Source of the DNA: Dictyobacter formicarum
Lineage (GTDB): Bacteria; Chloroflexota; Ktedonobacteria; Ktedonobacterales; Ktedonobacteraceae
Direction of reading: 5' to 3'
Assembly: GCF_016587435.1 (NCBI RefSeq)
Contig: NZ_BNJJ01000032.1
Span: forward strand, 23,741 to 87,740
Length of the DNA: 64,000 nucleotides
Under the pieces are notes generated by a model. The model saw only the letters and a program-made list of their open reading frames with translations, made no database searches and was not told where the DNA came from. Positions 37,081 to 45,950 of the stretch are shown in pieces. Made by a program: the position numbers and the translations under genes. Numbering within the stretch: the first letter of the stretch is position 1; every line of letters starts with the position of its first letter.

Positions 37081-37956
37081 TTAGCCTTTTCTCAATCCAG
37101 CGTCTATAAGTACTAAATCCCAGATATGTTCCAGAGACAGGTGTTTGACTTCCTGTTCAAGTAGTGACAAATCGAGCGCTGGACCCTGGACCTTGAGCAT
37201 GCCCAGGATATCGTTCCATTGCATATCATCGGTCATACCGTCTTGACGAGAGAGCTCGTTTAGATGATAGCGATAGAGCTTAAAGAGGATCATCTCATAG
37301 ACTGAAGCAACGGGCACTTCTTGATGATTCTCATCAAGCTCCATCGTGCACAGCTCGTTATCCCGAGAGAGGAAGGACATTTCATGCTTCCCTATGATAA
37401 GATCAACTTTCATCGCTGTATCCATATGGAGCAAAGCAATGGCAGTGTGCTGAAGTAATGCTTGATGCACCGCTTGTTCTTCGAAGGCAAAATGGGGCTT
37501 GAGGGAGGCGATAGAGGCTTCGAATGAGGCTGTTTTTTGTGGGAGAAGGTCAACGACAAGATCAATGTCCTGAGCAAGTTGCTGCATGCCATACAATGAG
37601 CTGGCAACAGAGCCGCCAAGATACCAGGAAATATTCAATTCGCGCAGCTTTTGTATGATTTCATCCACCACAACGAGAAGGTGAACTGGCTGGAGATGCC
37701 AATCTCGATAGTTGACCAGCGTTGCTTGAAACCGTTCAGCCAATCGGGGTCCATAGGACATGGCGACGAAATGCGTGGCCACATCTCCTTCGTTGGCCTC
37801 GGAATGGCTTTCTCGCCAGGCGTACATATTGGCAAGAAACGTACTCCGGGTCATCGACTGGACAAGTTGAAAACGCTTGCTGACAGAAGCGCGGCGTATG
37901 ATTTCAACGAGCACGCGTTCAGCTTCAATGCTTGTATCTGGAGATTGTGTCTTCAT
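37081..37956 (-). CDS. Nucleotidyltransferase-fold protein, paralogue with N-terminal extension
   Basis: 291 residues. Residues about 1-95 form a helical region (RRASVSKRFQLVQSMTRSTF, then LANMYAWRESH) also found in other uncharacterised Chloroflexota proteins. The nucleotidyltransferase core follows: LNISWYLGGSVASSLYGMQQ and QDIDLVVDLL, with MDTAMKVDLII as the third acidic strand. The C-terminus has VYEMILFKLYRYHLNELSRQ and MQWNDILGMLKVQGPALDL, as in its neighbour. So the Asp-x-Asp and the third Asp needed for metal binding are present. The pair probably arose by duplication; substrate and partner are unknown. Confidence 0.75.
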   Translation of the reverse strand: MKTQSPDTSIEAERVLVEIIRRASVSKRFQLVQSMTRSTFLANMYAWRESHSEANEGDVATHFVAMSYGPRLAERFQATLVNYRDWHLQPVHLLVVVDEIIQKLRELNISWYLGGSVASSLYGMQQLAQDIDLVVDLLPQKTASFEASIASLKPHFAFEEQAVHQALLQHTAIALLHMDTAMKVDLIIGKHEMSFLSRDNELCTMELDENHQEVPVASVYEMILFKLYRYHLNELSRQDGMTDDMQWNDILGMLKVQGPALDLSLLEQEVKHLSLEHIWDLVLIDAGLRKG

Positions 37957-38552
37957 AACGGCCAGTACCCATGGGATATTTTCACGTATATTCCTTACAA
38001 CAAAACAATGCCGGTCACCATATTTCGTATAAAATCATCTTACCGACTGCATAAAACAGGTCAAGGAACGCATCGTTCACATACATGACACAACCTATGA
38101 ATATCTCTTCCCAACTCAAAGATGCTGGATAGTAACCATTGCTGAATCACAACAGTTGTGTTGAATAACCTCAATGTGCATTTTGAAAGGGAAACATGCA
38201 AAGTCATGGCCTAACATTAAGACACCTAAAAGTCAATGAGCTAGCTAGCCAATGGATCACAACTACTACATAGATATCTCTAAAGGAATTTTAACATCCG
38301 GCGCGGGAAGTCCCGTCTCCATTCATGGGACGGGACTTCCCGCGCCGTTCCTTTTGCTTTGACGACTCATCCTATTCGTCGAATATCTTTGAGTTGTGCC
38401 ATTCCGAAGTTTTTTAGGTCAGCATCCTGAACCCAGAAGATCCGGCGCGTTCATCTTTCTCTTCTTAATCGTTTGTTACATGTGTAGAAAAGATCGCCTC
38501 AAGGCAGAGGCTCTCTTGCTCAGCTCATGATAGTATGGCTCTCGAACTTTCT
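37957..38552. other. Intergenic region with a GC-rich hairpin
   Basis: About 600 bp. It holds the palindrome at 38300-38346 and otherwise no supported gene. Promoter elements for the minus-strand gene at 37956 should lie at its left end. Confidence 0.45.
38300..38346. terminator. GC-rich hairpin
   Basis: GGCGCGGGAAGTCCCGTC (38300-38317) pairs with GACGGGACTTCCCGCGCC (38329-38346) in an 18-bp perfect stem with an 11-base loop. It lies 200 bp beyond the stop of the RDD gene on the minus strand. Neither side has an ideal T run (TTCCTTTTGCTTT on plus), so it could be a late terminator or a palindromic repeat. Confidence 0.5.
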
Positions 38553-39194
38553 TCACCGTATCTCAACCTGCCTCCTTTCTGGGGCTCTTAGATGGTCAGG
38601 ACGTGGCACAACAACAACATAGGTGCCGGCGATCCAATCGTAGAGCGTTTGGCGCTTTTTTCCCACAAGCATGCTTATGAGGTAGGCACCCACCAATACC
38701 CAGACGAGCACTAGCCCAGTGGTGACAATGGGAGAAGGGGTAGTAGGAGTAGTAGGCCAACCTGGAATACGCCAGAGACAGGCATGCGTCAATTCCCAGG
38801 GGACCAGTTTGAGCAACGAGCGTGCAAGCGAGCGAGGTAAGCTCAACCGGATACCAGAGGCATCGGTAACGCGCAATCCCATCTTGCGTTTCCCCCAGGT
38901 TGCCTGCCAGGAAGAATGTTCGGATAACGCAAAATAGAGAAGGACAGGTAACACCAACAGGAGAAACGCACTGACCTCGCTCACATTTGGGTCAGCGAAC
39001 ATGATCTGAAATATGGTCTTAAAAGGTCCTGACCTCAGCCCAAGGCCTATAATAACCAGAAGAATGAGATAGGCCGAAATAATGAGATAATCAAGCAAAA
39101 ACGCACTACAGCGCCGCCACATACTTGCAAACATCATGGAGAGAGTCTCCTGTTTTTTCGCTTCAATCTTAGCAGTATCTTTACTTACAGGCAT
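38553..39194 (-). CDS. RDD-family integral membrane protein
   Basis: 213 residues, ATG 39194 with GAGGAAAG upstream. The RDD signature is present: RRCSAFLLDYLIISAYLILL (the Arg and Asp in helix 1), TWGKRKMGLRVTDASG, SLPRSLARSLLKLVPW and a final KKRQTLYDWIAGTYVVV. Four membrane helices are expected. RDD proteins are implicated in sodium or other ion transport and envelope functions. Diverges from the rmuC region. Confidence 0.93.
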   Translation of the reverse strand: MPVSKDTAKIEAKKQETLSMMFASMWRRCSAFLLDYLIISAYLILLVIIGLGLRSGPFKTIFQIMFADPNVSEVSAFLLLVLPVLLYFALSEHSSWQATWGKRKMGLRVTDASGIRLSLPRSLARSLLKLVPWELTHACLWRIPGWPTTPTTPSPIVTTGLVLVWVLVGAYLISMLVGKKRQTLYDWIAGTYVVVVPRPDHLRAPERRQVEIR

Positions 39195-39829
39195 GTTGCC
39201 AACTTTCCTCTGGGTCTACTCATCTACGAGCGATGGTATAGTGTACCACATGCATTGGCCTCAAGATGCCTGTTGCTGGCTTCCTCATAACAAATACCTT
39301 CCCAGTGTAGGAACACAATTGCAAAGGAGATTGACCAGATCACGCTACGCCTATACTCCCCCTGCGTCGTAGCAAGAAAGCGTGAGCTTGAAGAATCATT
39401 CTCATAAGACGAGACAGGCAAAGGTGGCGATAGATACGCTTGCTGCCACGCTTTCATCCCTGTTAGGAACTCGCTATTCTTTGCGTACCAAGCATGTTCA
39501 CCCTTCTCTTTCTGTCATCTTGCTGATGGCTCGCTTTTCAGTGGGCTCTGCCTCACGCAAAAAAACTTGCCACACCCCCGTGGCCACCAAGCTATCACGA
39601 TTGCTGGGCATCACTATTCACAAGCAGCAAGTCCGCCCGCACAAAACGCTCATGGTCACGGTTATATGCGGAACCATTGGCAGAGGGACCATGCTACAGC
39701 ATGAATAATGATAAAAAGGTGTTATTCCATAGATTGATATATTCATATAACATGTGTTATATTAGATTATCTAAGGGCATTTCTTGTACAAGAACTAGTA
39801 GAGTGGAATATGAGACATGGAGGAATGGA
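39195..39829. other. Intergenic region upstream of rmuC
   Basis: About 635 bp. A plus-strand frame of 108 codons (39382-39708) starts at TTG, has no ribosome binding site and has unnatural composition (Ser/Thr/Leu/Arg), so I do not call it. rmuC could open earlier (39677), but the good ribosome binding site is at 39830. Confidence 0.45.
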
Positions 39830-41161
39830 ATGCCAACCTTGATACTGACCCCTAACATTCTTGCACTTGGCCAGGCGGGAGCCTTACTCCTTTTCATCAT
39901 CATCAGTTTTATCATCTGCCTCGTCTTTTTGAATCGGCTCAAGCGCCTTCAATTGACCCTACTGCAACTCGATGCTTCCGCCACCAGAAATCAAGATCGT
40001 GATGATCAACGCTATACGGCGACGCAGGAACAGATCCGCCAGTTACAACTTGCTCAAAGCTCAACCCAGACGACTGTGAACGATACCCGACAAGAAACGC
40101 AGCACTTGATACGTGATCTGACAAGTTTGCAGCACGATGCCCAACATCTCATGCGAGAACTGAAAACGCAGCAGCAGAGCACTCAAACATTTATGGATGA
40201 ATGGAAAAAAGAGACGACGCATCTCAGCCGTGCACTACGCACCACCCATCAGCAAGGCCTCTGGGGTGAATTACAACTTGAGCGGGTAGTTGAAATAGCC
40301 GGGATGCAGCGTCATTGTGACTTTGATATCCAGAAATCGCTTCCCAATAAGCAAACACCAGATATGCTCATTTATCTTCCGAATAACCGGACCATCGCTG
40401 TTGATTCCAAAGCAAACAGTCAGGTTTATCTCAAGGCAATGGACTGCGATGATGAAAGGATACGGGCACAAAAGCTCAAAGAATATGCGCGGGAAGTCAG
40501 AGATACTATGAATGCGCTTGCGAAGAAAGAGTATTGGAAGCAGCTGCAGCCAACAATTGCGCTTGTCATTCTCTTTATTCCCACCGAGGCGATGTTTCGT
40601 GCAGCGATTGAACAGGATATCGATTTACTTGCATTGGCGACGGAAAAAAACGTTTTGCTTGCTTCTCCAGCCACGCTCATCGCGTTACTCAAAGCTGTCT
40701 CTTATGGTTGGAGCCAGGAAGAGCGTGCTCAGCATGTGCAACAGATCGTGGAACAGAGTCAGGCACTTCATAAAGAACTCGAAACGTGGCTTCGCCAGTG
40801 GCAACCACTCAAAAAGGCCATCGAGAATACGACGCTCGAATTTAATCGTGTGGCGAAACGCTATGACACCCATATCCTCCCCCTCTTGCGTACGCTTGGG
40901 ACACTTGATAGCACGTTGCTTTTGAAAGAGAAAGATATGGAACTCACGCCGCTCCCATCTTTGCCACCAGACTGGCATACGATAAACACCAGGGACCAGG
41001 AAATCCCACAAAAACAGGAGCCAGCACAAGAGACCGCTTCCGTGATCGAATCAGATAACGTAGGCACTCCCTGGCAGGAGAGGCTCACCCAGCCACTCAA
41101 GAAGCTACATACACTTTTTCCTAGGAACAGAGAAATGGGTCGTAACGACACAGGGGGCTAG
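39830..41161 (+). CDS. rmuC: DNA recombination protein RmuC
   Basis: 443 residues from ATG 39830, chosen because GGAGGAATGG precedes it; earlier in-frame starts lack one. One membrane helix (about 15-35) is followed by a long coiled coil (about 40-150, repeats of LQHDAQHLMRELKTQQQS type) and then the RmuC nuclease-like core: GLWGELQLERVVEIAGM, DFDIQKSLPNKQTPDMLIYL, IAVDSKANSQVYLKAM, VILFIPTEAMFRAAIEQDID and SPATLIALLKAVSYGWSQEE. The D-x-K in VDSK fits a PD-(D/E)XK fold. RmuC limits inversions at short inverted repeats. The length and order are those of the family. Confidence 0.94.
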   Translation: MPTLILTPNILALGQAGALLLFIIISFIICLVFLNRLKRLQLTLLQLDASATRNQDRDDQRYTATQEQIRQLQLAQSSTQTTVNDTRQETQHLIRDLTSLQHDAQHLMRELKTQQQSTQTFMDEWKKETTHLSRALRTTHQQGLWGELQLERVVEIAGMQRHCDFDIQKSLPNKQTPDMLIYLPNNRTIAVDSKANSQVYLKAMDCDDERIRAQKLKEYAREVRDTMNALAKKEYWKQLQPTIALVILFIPTEAMFRAAIEQDIDLLALATEKNVLLASPATLIALLKAVSYGWSQEERAQHVQQIVEQSQALHKELETWLRQWQPLKKAIENTTLEFNRVAKRYDTHILPLLRTLGTLDSTLLLKEKDMELTPLPSLPPDWHTINTRDQEIPQKQEPAQETASVIESDNVGTPWQERLTQPLKKLHTLFPRNREMGRNDTGG

Positions 41162-41485
41162 AAAATGGGCGAGCAGGCGGTTTTAGTTCCTCCGCTTGCT
41201 CTGACTCTCTAGCAGCACCGTCAACCGTACTACCTCAGCCTCTTTGTCTGCCAAATGCCACGATGGCCTTTCATGATATGAGTCAGAGAAAGAAAAGGTA
41301 ATTCGATTATCAACAACAATTAGGCCCAAAATCACATTGGTGCTGTACACCTGTTACGCTAAATTTTACTTCAACACCTTGAAACAGCTTCCTGGCCATT
41401 CTTGACTCATCTTCAGAAAAAGAGTAAACTTCCCCAAATGAACGGCTTGTTTATTTATTGTAAGCATTCTAGATAACCTACGAGG
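41162..41485. other. Intergenic region after rmuC
   Basis: About 320 bp. GAGCAGGCGG (41171-41180) pairs with CCGCTTGCTC (41192-41201) directly after rmuC and may be a weak terminator. Nothing else is supported. Confidence 0.45.
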
Positions 41486-42829
41486 ATGTGGCATTTGATG
41501 GAAGAGCAAGATAGCCCCACCCCTACTCATTGCTTTCTGGATACTAACACGTTTCTACATTTCCAGAGGTTTGACACCGTTGATTGGCCAAAAGTGCTGG
41601 AAGTTCCGCAGATCTGTCTCATGCTAACACCAACTGTGATGGAGGAACTCGATCATCATAAAGACGATCCCAAAAATCCAGGTCGGCAAAAGCGTGCAAA
41701 AGAGATTCTCTCAAAACTTGACAATCTATTACCAATAGACACAGCGGGAGTTCGTGTCCCAATACGTCAAAATGTGGTGCTTCAAGAATTACTCGATGAG
41801 CCGGACATCAACTGGAAGTCATTTGGGCTCAGTTCTCAAAAAGATGATCATCGTCTTTTAGCCAGTATTATTGATTTCCACAATACCAACCCTGAAGCAA
41901 CCATCTGCCTAATCACAAGAGATTTTCCGCTTCGTCGGAAAGCCCTTCAACTAAAGATTCCTGTCGTAAATCCAGAAGGAAAGATCGACTTATTGACAGA
42001 TTTTTCCACCGAAGCAATAGAACGGCGTAAGCTGGAGCGTGAACTCCAAGAACTTAAGAACCGCCTTCCCAAATTAACATTTGGCTTCTTTGAGACGAAG
42101 ACAGAAAAGATTGTGTCATATATCACTGCTCCACGATCAAAGGTACAGAATGATAAGGTGCTAGCTCAAGCATTTGACTCGCAGTTTGTCCCGATGCAAG
42201 TGATTGACCGAAAACAGAAATTGGATCATCTCCTTAGAGAGGCCATCCATCAAACATCCGAAGAGAACCAGCGGGAGTTTCGAGAGAAATACGAAAAGTA
42301 TCTCGAACGATTTGAGGCAGCCTGTAGAAGACATTACCTACAAAAACATGGGCATCGTTGCCGTCTTGATCTCGTGCTCCATAATGAAGGGAATGCGACA
42401 GCAACAAGTGTTGAAATTGTTCTTCAATTTCCTGCTGGTTCTGTTGTCATTCGTGCTCAAGATGAGAAGGAAGAGTTGGAGTTTCCCAAAGAACCAGAAC
42501 CCCCATGGATTGACAAACCACGATCTCCTTGGTCTAGCGTATATATTCCTTCTGGAGCCCTTGTAAGCAAACCAGATTATGCAGCTCAAGCCACATACGC
42601 TCAGATAAGAGCACAACAAAAACGGAAAGGGCCATTCTGTAATGATACTGGTGATACTCATATTGTGACCTACCGAGCCGAGGAATTGCTTCATGAAACA
42701 ACATGGGAGCTGCCATCAATCATTGCCTATGTGTGGCCAAATAGCTCCTCCATAGACTATCAAATATATACGAAGGAACTTCCCCATAGAATTGAGGATA
42801 AACTCCATATCAGGTGGATTTCAGCATAA
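41486..42829 (+). CDS. PIN-domain ribonuclease-like protein
   Basis: 447 residues; the start may instead be the ATG four codons on (41498), which has GAGG 12 bases upstream. The N-terminal PIN domain has its acidic residues: Asp19 in CFLDTNTFLHF, Glu53/54 in TPTVMEELDHHKDD, Asp in QKDDHRLLASI and Asp in LITRDFPLRRKA. The PIN domain resembles those of PhoH-linked and long PIN proteins. From about 190 a helical linker (RRKLERELQELKNRL) leads to an unassigned C-terminal half of alpha/beta character with LDLVLHNEGNATATSVEIVL, which looks like an immunoglobulin-like beta domain. It probably cuts RNA; no antitoxin gene is adjacent. Confidence 0.8.
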   Translation: MWHLMEEQDSPTPTHCFLDTNTFLHFQRFDTVDWPKVLEVPQICLMLTPTVMEELDHHKDDPKNPGRQKRAKEILSKLDNLLPIDTAGVRVPIRQNVVLQELLDEPDINWKSFGLSSQKDDHRLLASIIDFHNTNPEATICLITRDFPLRRKALQLKIPVVNPEGKIDLLTDFSTEAIERRKLERELQELKNRLPKLTFGFFETKTEKIVSYITAPRSKVQNDKVLAQAFDSQFVPMQVIDRKQKLDHLLREAIHQTSEENQREFREKYEKYLERFEAACRRHYLQKHGHRCRLDLVLHNEGNATATSVEIVLQFPAGSVVIRAQDEKEELEFPKEPEPPWIDKPRSPWSSVYIPSGALVSKPDYAAQATYAQIRAQQKRKGPFCNDTGDTHIVTYRAEELLHETTWELPSIIAYVWPNSSSIDYQIYTKELPHRIEDKLHIRWISA

Positions 42830-43365
42830 GCTAGTTCGCGAGTCCGGAGGCAGATCGTTCAAAGCTGTGCCCTTTACTGAAGCTATTATAAAGATGACTA
42901 TATTATTAAGCCATATTATTATCGGGTGCTACTGGTGCGTGTTTGCGCGTTGATACGTCGCCTTTATGGAAAAGCTTTTTAATGGCGTAAATGCGATTTC
43001 CTCCTTAGCTGCTGAAATCTCTTTACAAACCAACAGAGTTACATTGGTGCAGCCAAAAAGTTCCTTCCCTTGCCTCAGATACTTGCACGATTTTGCCACC
43101 ATTTAATCATCGCATTTATAGTCTAGTGCTTACCTGGAACGAAAAGTTATGCGAGAAGAAACAATCATACGGCGTCGTTTGCTAAAAATAAAATGCCAAA
43201 CGCAATTTGGAAAAATTATGCAAGAAACAGAAACAGCGCCGTTCATCAATGATGTCGCTTCTTAGGTCGCTTGAAGAAATTCGCTAGAAAAGTTTTCTGA
43301 GAGAAAAGCGAAAAGCGGGACAGATCCAAGTATCCTGATAAACATCATTACAGCTTACAATTTAG
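42830..43365. other. Intergenic region
   Basis: About 535 bp, AT-rich, with in-frame stops everywhere in the plausible frames. GGGACAGATCC at 43317-43327 repeats a string at 15005. Nothing else is recognised. Confidence 0.4.
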
Positions 43366-43590
43366 ATGCCCAACCTCTTCTCACCCTCTCTGCTACACTC
43401 TCTTACAGCGAGGTTTGATACCTCTCCCAGCAGTGCTGGAGTCATGCATTCACTAGAAGTGAGGACTATTCAGGTGTTGTGGATCGTTTCCATTATTGCC
43501 CTCGTGCTTGCTGTCCCAGAAGCCATTGCAAGCACGCTTAGCCTGATTGATCGCTACAACCAACGGAAGTTAAAACGTGATGAAAAATAA
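43366..43590 (+). CDS. Small single-span membrane protein
   Basis: 74 residues. The only clear feature is a hydrophobic segment at about residues 38-58 (VLWIVSIIALVLAVPEAIAS) flanked by a short polar N-terminus and a basic C-terminal tail (RYNQRKLKRDEK). There is no strong ribosome binding site. Its end overlaps the start of the next gene by 14 bp, which indicates translational coupling. Function unknown. Confidence 0.55.
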   Translation: MPNLFSPSLLHSLTARFDTSPSSAGVMHSLEVRTIQVLWIVSIIALVLAVPEAIASTLSLIDRYNQRKLKRDEK

Positions 43591-44548
43591 AGATCAGCAA
43601 GACACCGGCATCACAAAAGATGAGGTTCTCGACGCCCTGATTGTTTCAGGGCGTCCCAACTTCAATAAACGCCTCCTTACGCACTTTAGCACAGAAAAAA
43701 TTGGCCTGCTCCCCCCATTAAGGCGTACATCACGTCCAGGTTCAAACAAGCCTGTTTATGTGTGGGACGAACATGTTAAGCAGCAAATTGTCGATCTATA
43801 TGATCTTGTAGAACGTGGCTGTAGAAACTATCAGAACCGCCTTCTCTACCTCTGGATGCGTGGATACATGGTTCCATTTGAACCAATTCGACAGCACTGG
43901 ATACAAACTATTGACACATTTCTCTACAATTTGACTGCCGGAGAGCAAGACCCGGAGGATGCTCTGTGGCACATCAGCTCAATCCTCGTCCAATTTATAG
44001 AACCCAAATGGAAATTCTCACCGCGACCTGACAACTTAATTCGCAATGTGGGATTTGATCAATGGAGAGAATTACAGGAATTCATTTGGGATATACTTGC
44101 TGTTCCTACCTACGAACCAGAAGAAACAACACTTGAGAATGTGCTAGCAATCCTCAGAAAGATAAACACAATAGCGCAAGCCAAGGCTGATCCTGAAGGC
44201 TCGCTTTCATGGATTCTATCACTCAGAGAGATTTTTACTCTTCCTCGTTATCGGGATGCACTCATAAATGCAACGATCGAACAGTGGATACAAGCACGAG
44301 ACTGCTATTTGGAGTTCTGCCAGTGCCTGTATCAACTGGCCACCTTCTTTCCCAAACGGAATGCGTCACTCACGAACGATATGCGACAAGCATTATTTCT
44401 GAAATGTGGAGCTATCCTCCTTCCGCTCCTACTCATGATAAGCTATTATGGGTATGAAGACTGGATTCATGAATGTCTCGCCATCCTTCACGACCTTCTT
44501 GACATGTTCACTGATCCTGACTTTGGAGCAATGCTCAGCCAGATGTAA
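43577..44548 (+). CDS. Uncharacterised protein coupled to a small membrane protein
   Basis: 323 residues. The frame opens at 43577 inside the end of the membrane gene; an ATG at 43580 is equally likely. The N-terminal part (KDEVLDALIVSGRPNFNKRL, then RRTSRPGSNKPVYVWDEHV) looks like a winged-helix or MerR-type DNA-binding segment with a Trp/Glu core. The remainder is helical, ending in a hydrophobic stretch (LFLKCGAILLPLLLMISYYG) that may be a membrane segment. I know no characterised homologue. With the upstream small protein it forms a two-gene unit. Confidence 0.6.
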   Translation: MMKNKDQQDTGITKDEVLDALIVSGRPNFNKRLLTHFSTEKIGLLPPLRRTSRPGSNKPVYVWDEHVKQQIVDLYDLVERGCRNYQNRLLYLWMRGYMVPFEPIRQHWIQTIDTFLYNLTAGEQDPEDALWHISSILVQFIEPKWKFSPRPDNLIRNVGFDQWRELQEFIWDILAVPTYEPEETTLENVLAILRKINTIAQAKADPEGSLSWILSLREIFTLPRYRDALINATIEQWIQARDCYLEFCQCLYQLATFFPKRNASLTNDMRQALFLKCGAILLPLLLMISYYGYEDWIHECLAILHDLLDMFTDPDFGAMLSQM

Positions 44549-44639
44549 ACAAGTGTAAAGAAACTGAAAAACATCAACTTCCCGAAGAAAGCTAGAGCAA
44601 TCGTAGCGGGCAGATCACAGCTCGCTTTGCCGCCTGGAC

Positions 44640-45240
44640 GGCCCTAACTCGCCCATTGTCGCCGTGCATGGACTTGGAGGCATCAGCAAAACGCAAATCG
44701 CCCTGGAGTACGCCCACCGCTTACATGAGCAGTACCGCTTCCTGCTGTGGACGTACGCCTCCGCACCCGAGACCCTGCTGGGAGACACCATCACCCTAGC
44801 GAACGCGCTCGGCCTCCCCGTACAGGAAGACCTCCACCACAGGAGGTACTGTCTTCTTCTCTCGCTAGCTCGGAGCACAAGAGGGCTAGCCCCTCATCTT
44901 GGGCGCGGCGGACAACCCCTCCATATTCCAGAATCTGCTCCCGCTGCATGTAATCGTCACTACGCTCGGACCGCTCAATCGGGCCGTCGCTATCAACATC
45001 GACGTAGCACCATTCTTGCAAGAAGAGGAAAGCGCCTTCCTCCTCCGCCGAACGGAACGCGTTTCCGGTAGAGCACAGAGCCCATCTCGCACCAGAAGAG
45101 GCCCGGGCAACCCACAACATCTGCGCGACACTGGACAGTCTACCTCTCGTGTTAGACCAGGCGGCAACATATATCGAAGAATGGGGCGCAGTCTTCCTGG
45201 ATACCTGCACCAGTACCACTGGCAACAGTTATCTGCTTAT
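44640..45240 (+). pseudogene. NB-ARC / STAND NTPase, decayed
   Basis: Fragments of one NB-ARC-type protein in successive frames. VAVHGLGGISKTQIALEYAH is the P-loop, with the usual GIGKT changed to GISKT. LLWTYASAPETLLGDTITLA follows, then a shift to LPLHVIVTTLG, VAPFLQEEESAFLLRRTERV, and another shift to LPLVLDQAATYIEEWGA and YLHQYHWQQL. These are ordered as in STAND ATPases. No repeat domain remains, and the 3' end runs into the tail of the PLD gene on the other strand. It is a relic of another signalling or defence gene beside the helicase-PLD gene. Confidence 0.7.
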
Positions 45241-45887
45241 GGCACAAATATAATCTTTTGTACATCTTTGCATCCTCTCTCACAAAGTAACAATATCTGT
45301 TGCGGGCGAGATTGTATCTGTAGCTGGCGTTCTTTGCCACAGGTGCTACAACACTTGCCATTTGAATCTATAATTTGCGATAAATGAGCATATGTAATAT
45401 TTTCGCTACCTAGCTTACAGTCTGGATATCCTGAGCAGCCGTAAAATGCTCCAGTACCATCTCTTCTGAGGCGTGGGACTAGCTTTTTACCGCAAACACA
45501 TTGATTCTGAGCAGGTGGTAACATTCGGATCGATAAGCGCAGATCTTTTAAGAGCTTTAGCTCCTGTTCGCTGATTGCTGGGGGTTGCGTTTGCGACACG
45601 GAAAAGAGAGACTCGTGAAGATCCTTGCTTAACACAACAGCTTTTTTGATCCGTAACATACTCTCACTCGTGTTGCGATGTGAAAGAATGTTTAAACTAC
45701 CATGGTAGACTTTCTCTTCATCTATAATCACAGCTTTCTGGTGCATATCTTTTGAGTAGCGCAACCAGAAATCAGCATCTTGTAATGACTTTAGAGCCTC
45801 AATATGCCATGCTTCACTGCCCTCAGCTGGCCTGGTCACAATATCTATAGCAACAGCGTGTTGCTTGCGTTCCTGAAGCATTGGCAA
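45237..45887 (-). CDS. PLD-nuclease / zinc-finger C-terminal part of a Mokosh-like protein
   Basis: 216 residues by the first available start; the same frame is open back to the TAA at 45951-45953 that ends the helicase part (QAQKSILIASPFVSLSR). It has the PLD motif MHQKAVIIDEEKVYHGSLN (H-x-K-x4-D then GSLN) and a topoisomerase-type Cys4 zinc ribbon (CVCGKKLVPR ... CSGYPDC), then a second Cys pair. The TAA reads as a single change from GAA, because DIEQAQKS is the expected context. So this was probably the C-terminus of the helicase; alone it may be a separate small nuclease or nothing. Confidence 0.7.
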   Translation of the reverse strand: MPMLQERKQHAVAIDIVTRPAEGSEAWHIEALKSLQDADFWLRYSKDMHQKAVIIDEEKVYHGSLNILSHRNTSESMLRIKKAVVLSKDLHESLFSVSQTQPPAISEQELKLLKDLRLSIRMLPPAQNQCVCGKKLVPRLRRDGTGAFYGCSGYPDCKLGSENITYAHLSQIIDSNGKCCSTCGKERQLQIQSRPQQILLLCERGCKDVQKIIFVP

Positions 45888-45950
45888 TAATGAGCTTACC
45901 CTGCTTAGTGATACAAATGGACTGGCAATTAAGATGCTTTTTTGCGCTTG

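Noticed and set aside
39382..39708. 108-codon plus-strand frame before rmuC
   Set aside because: TTG start without ribosome binding site, unnatural composition, no recognisable motif.
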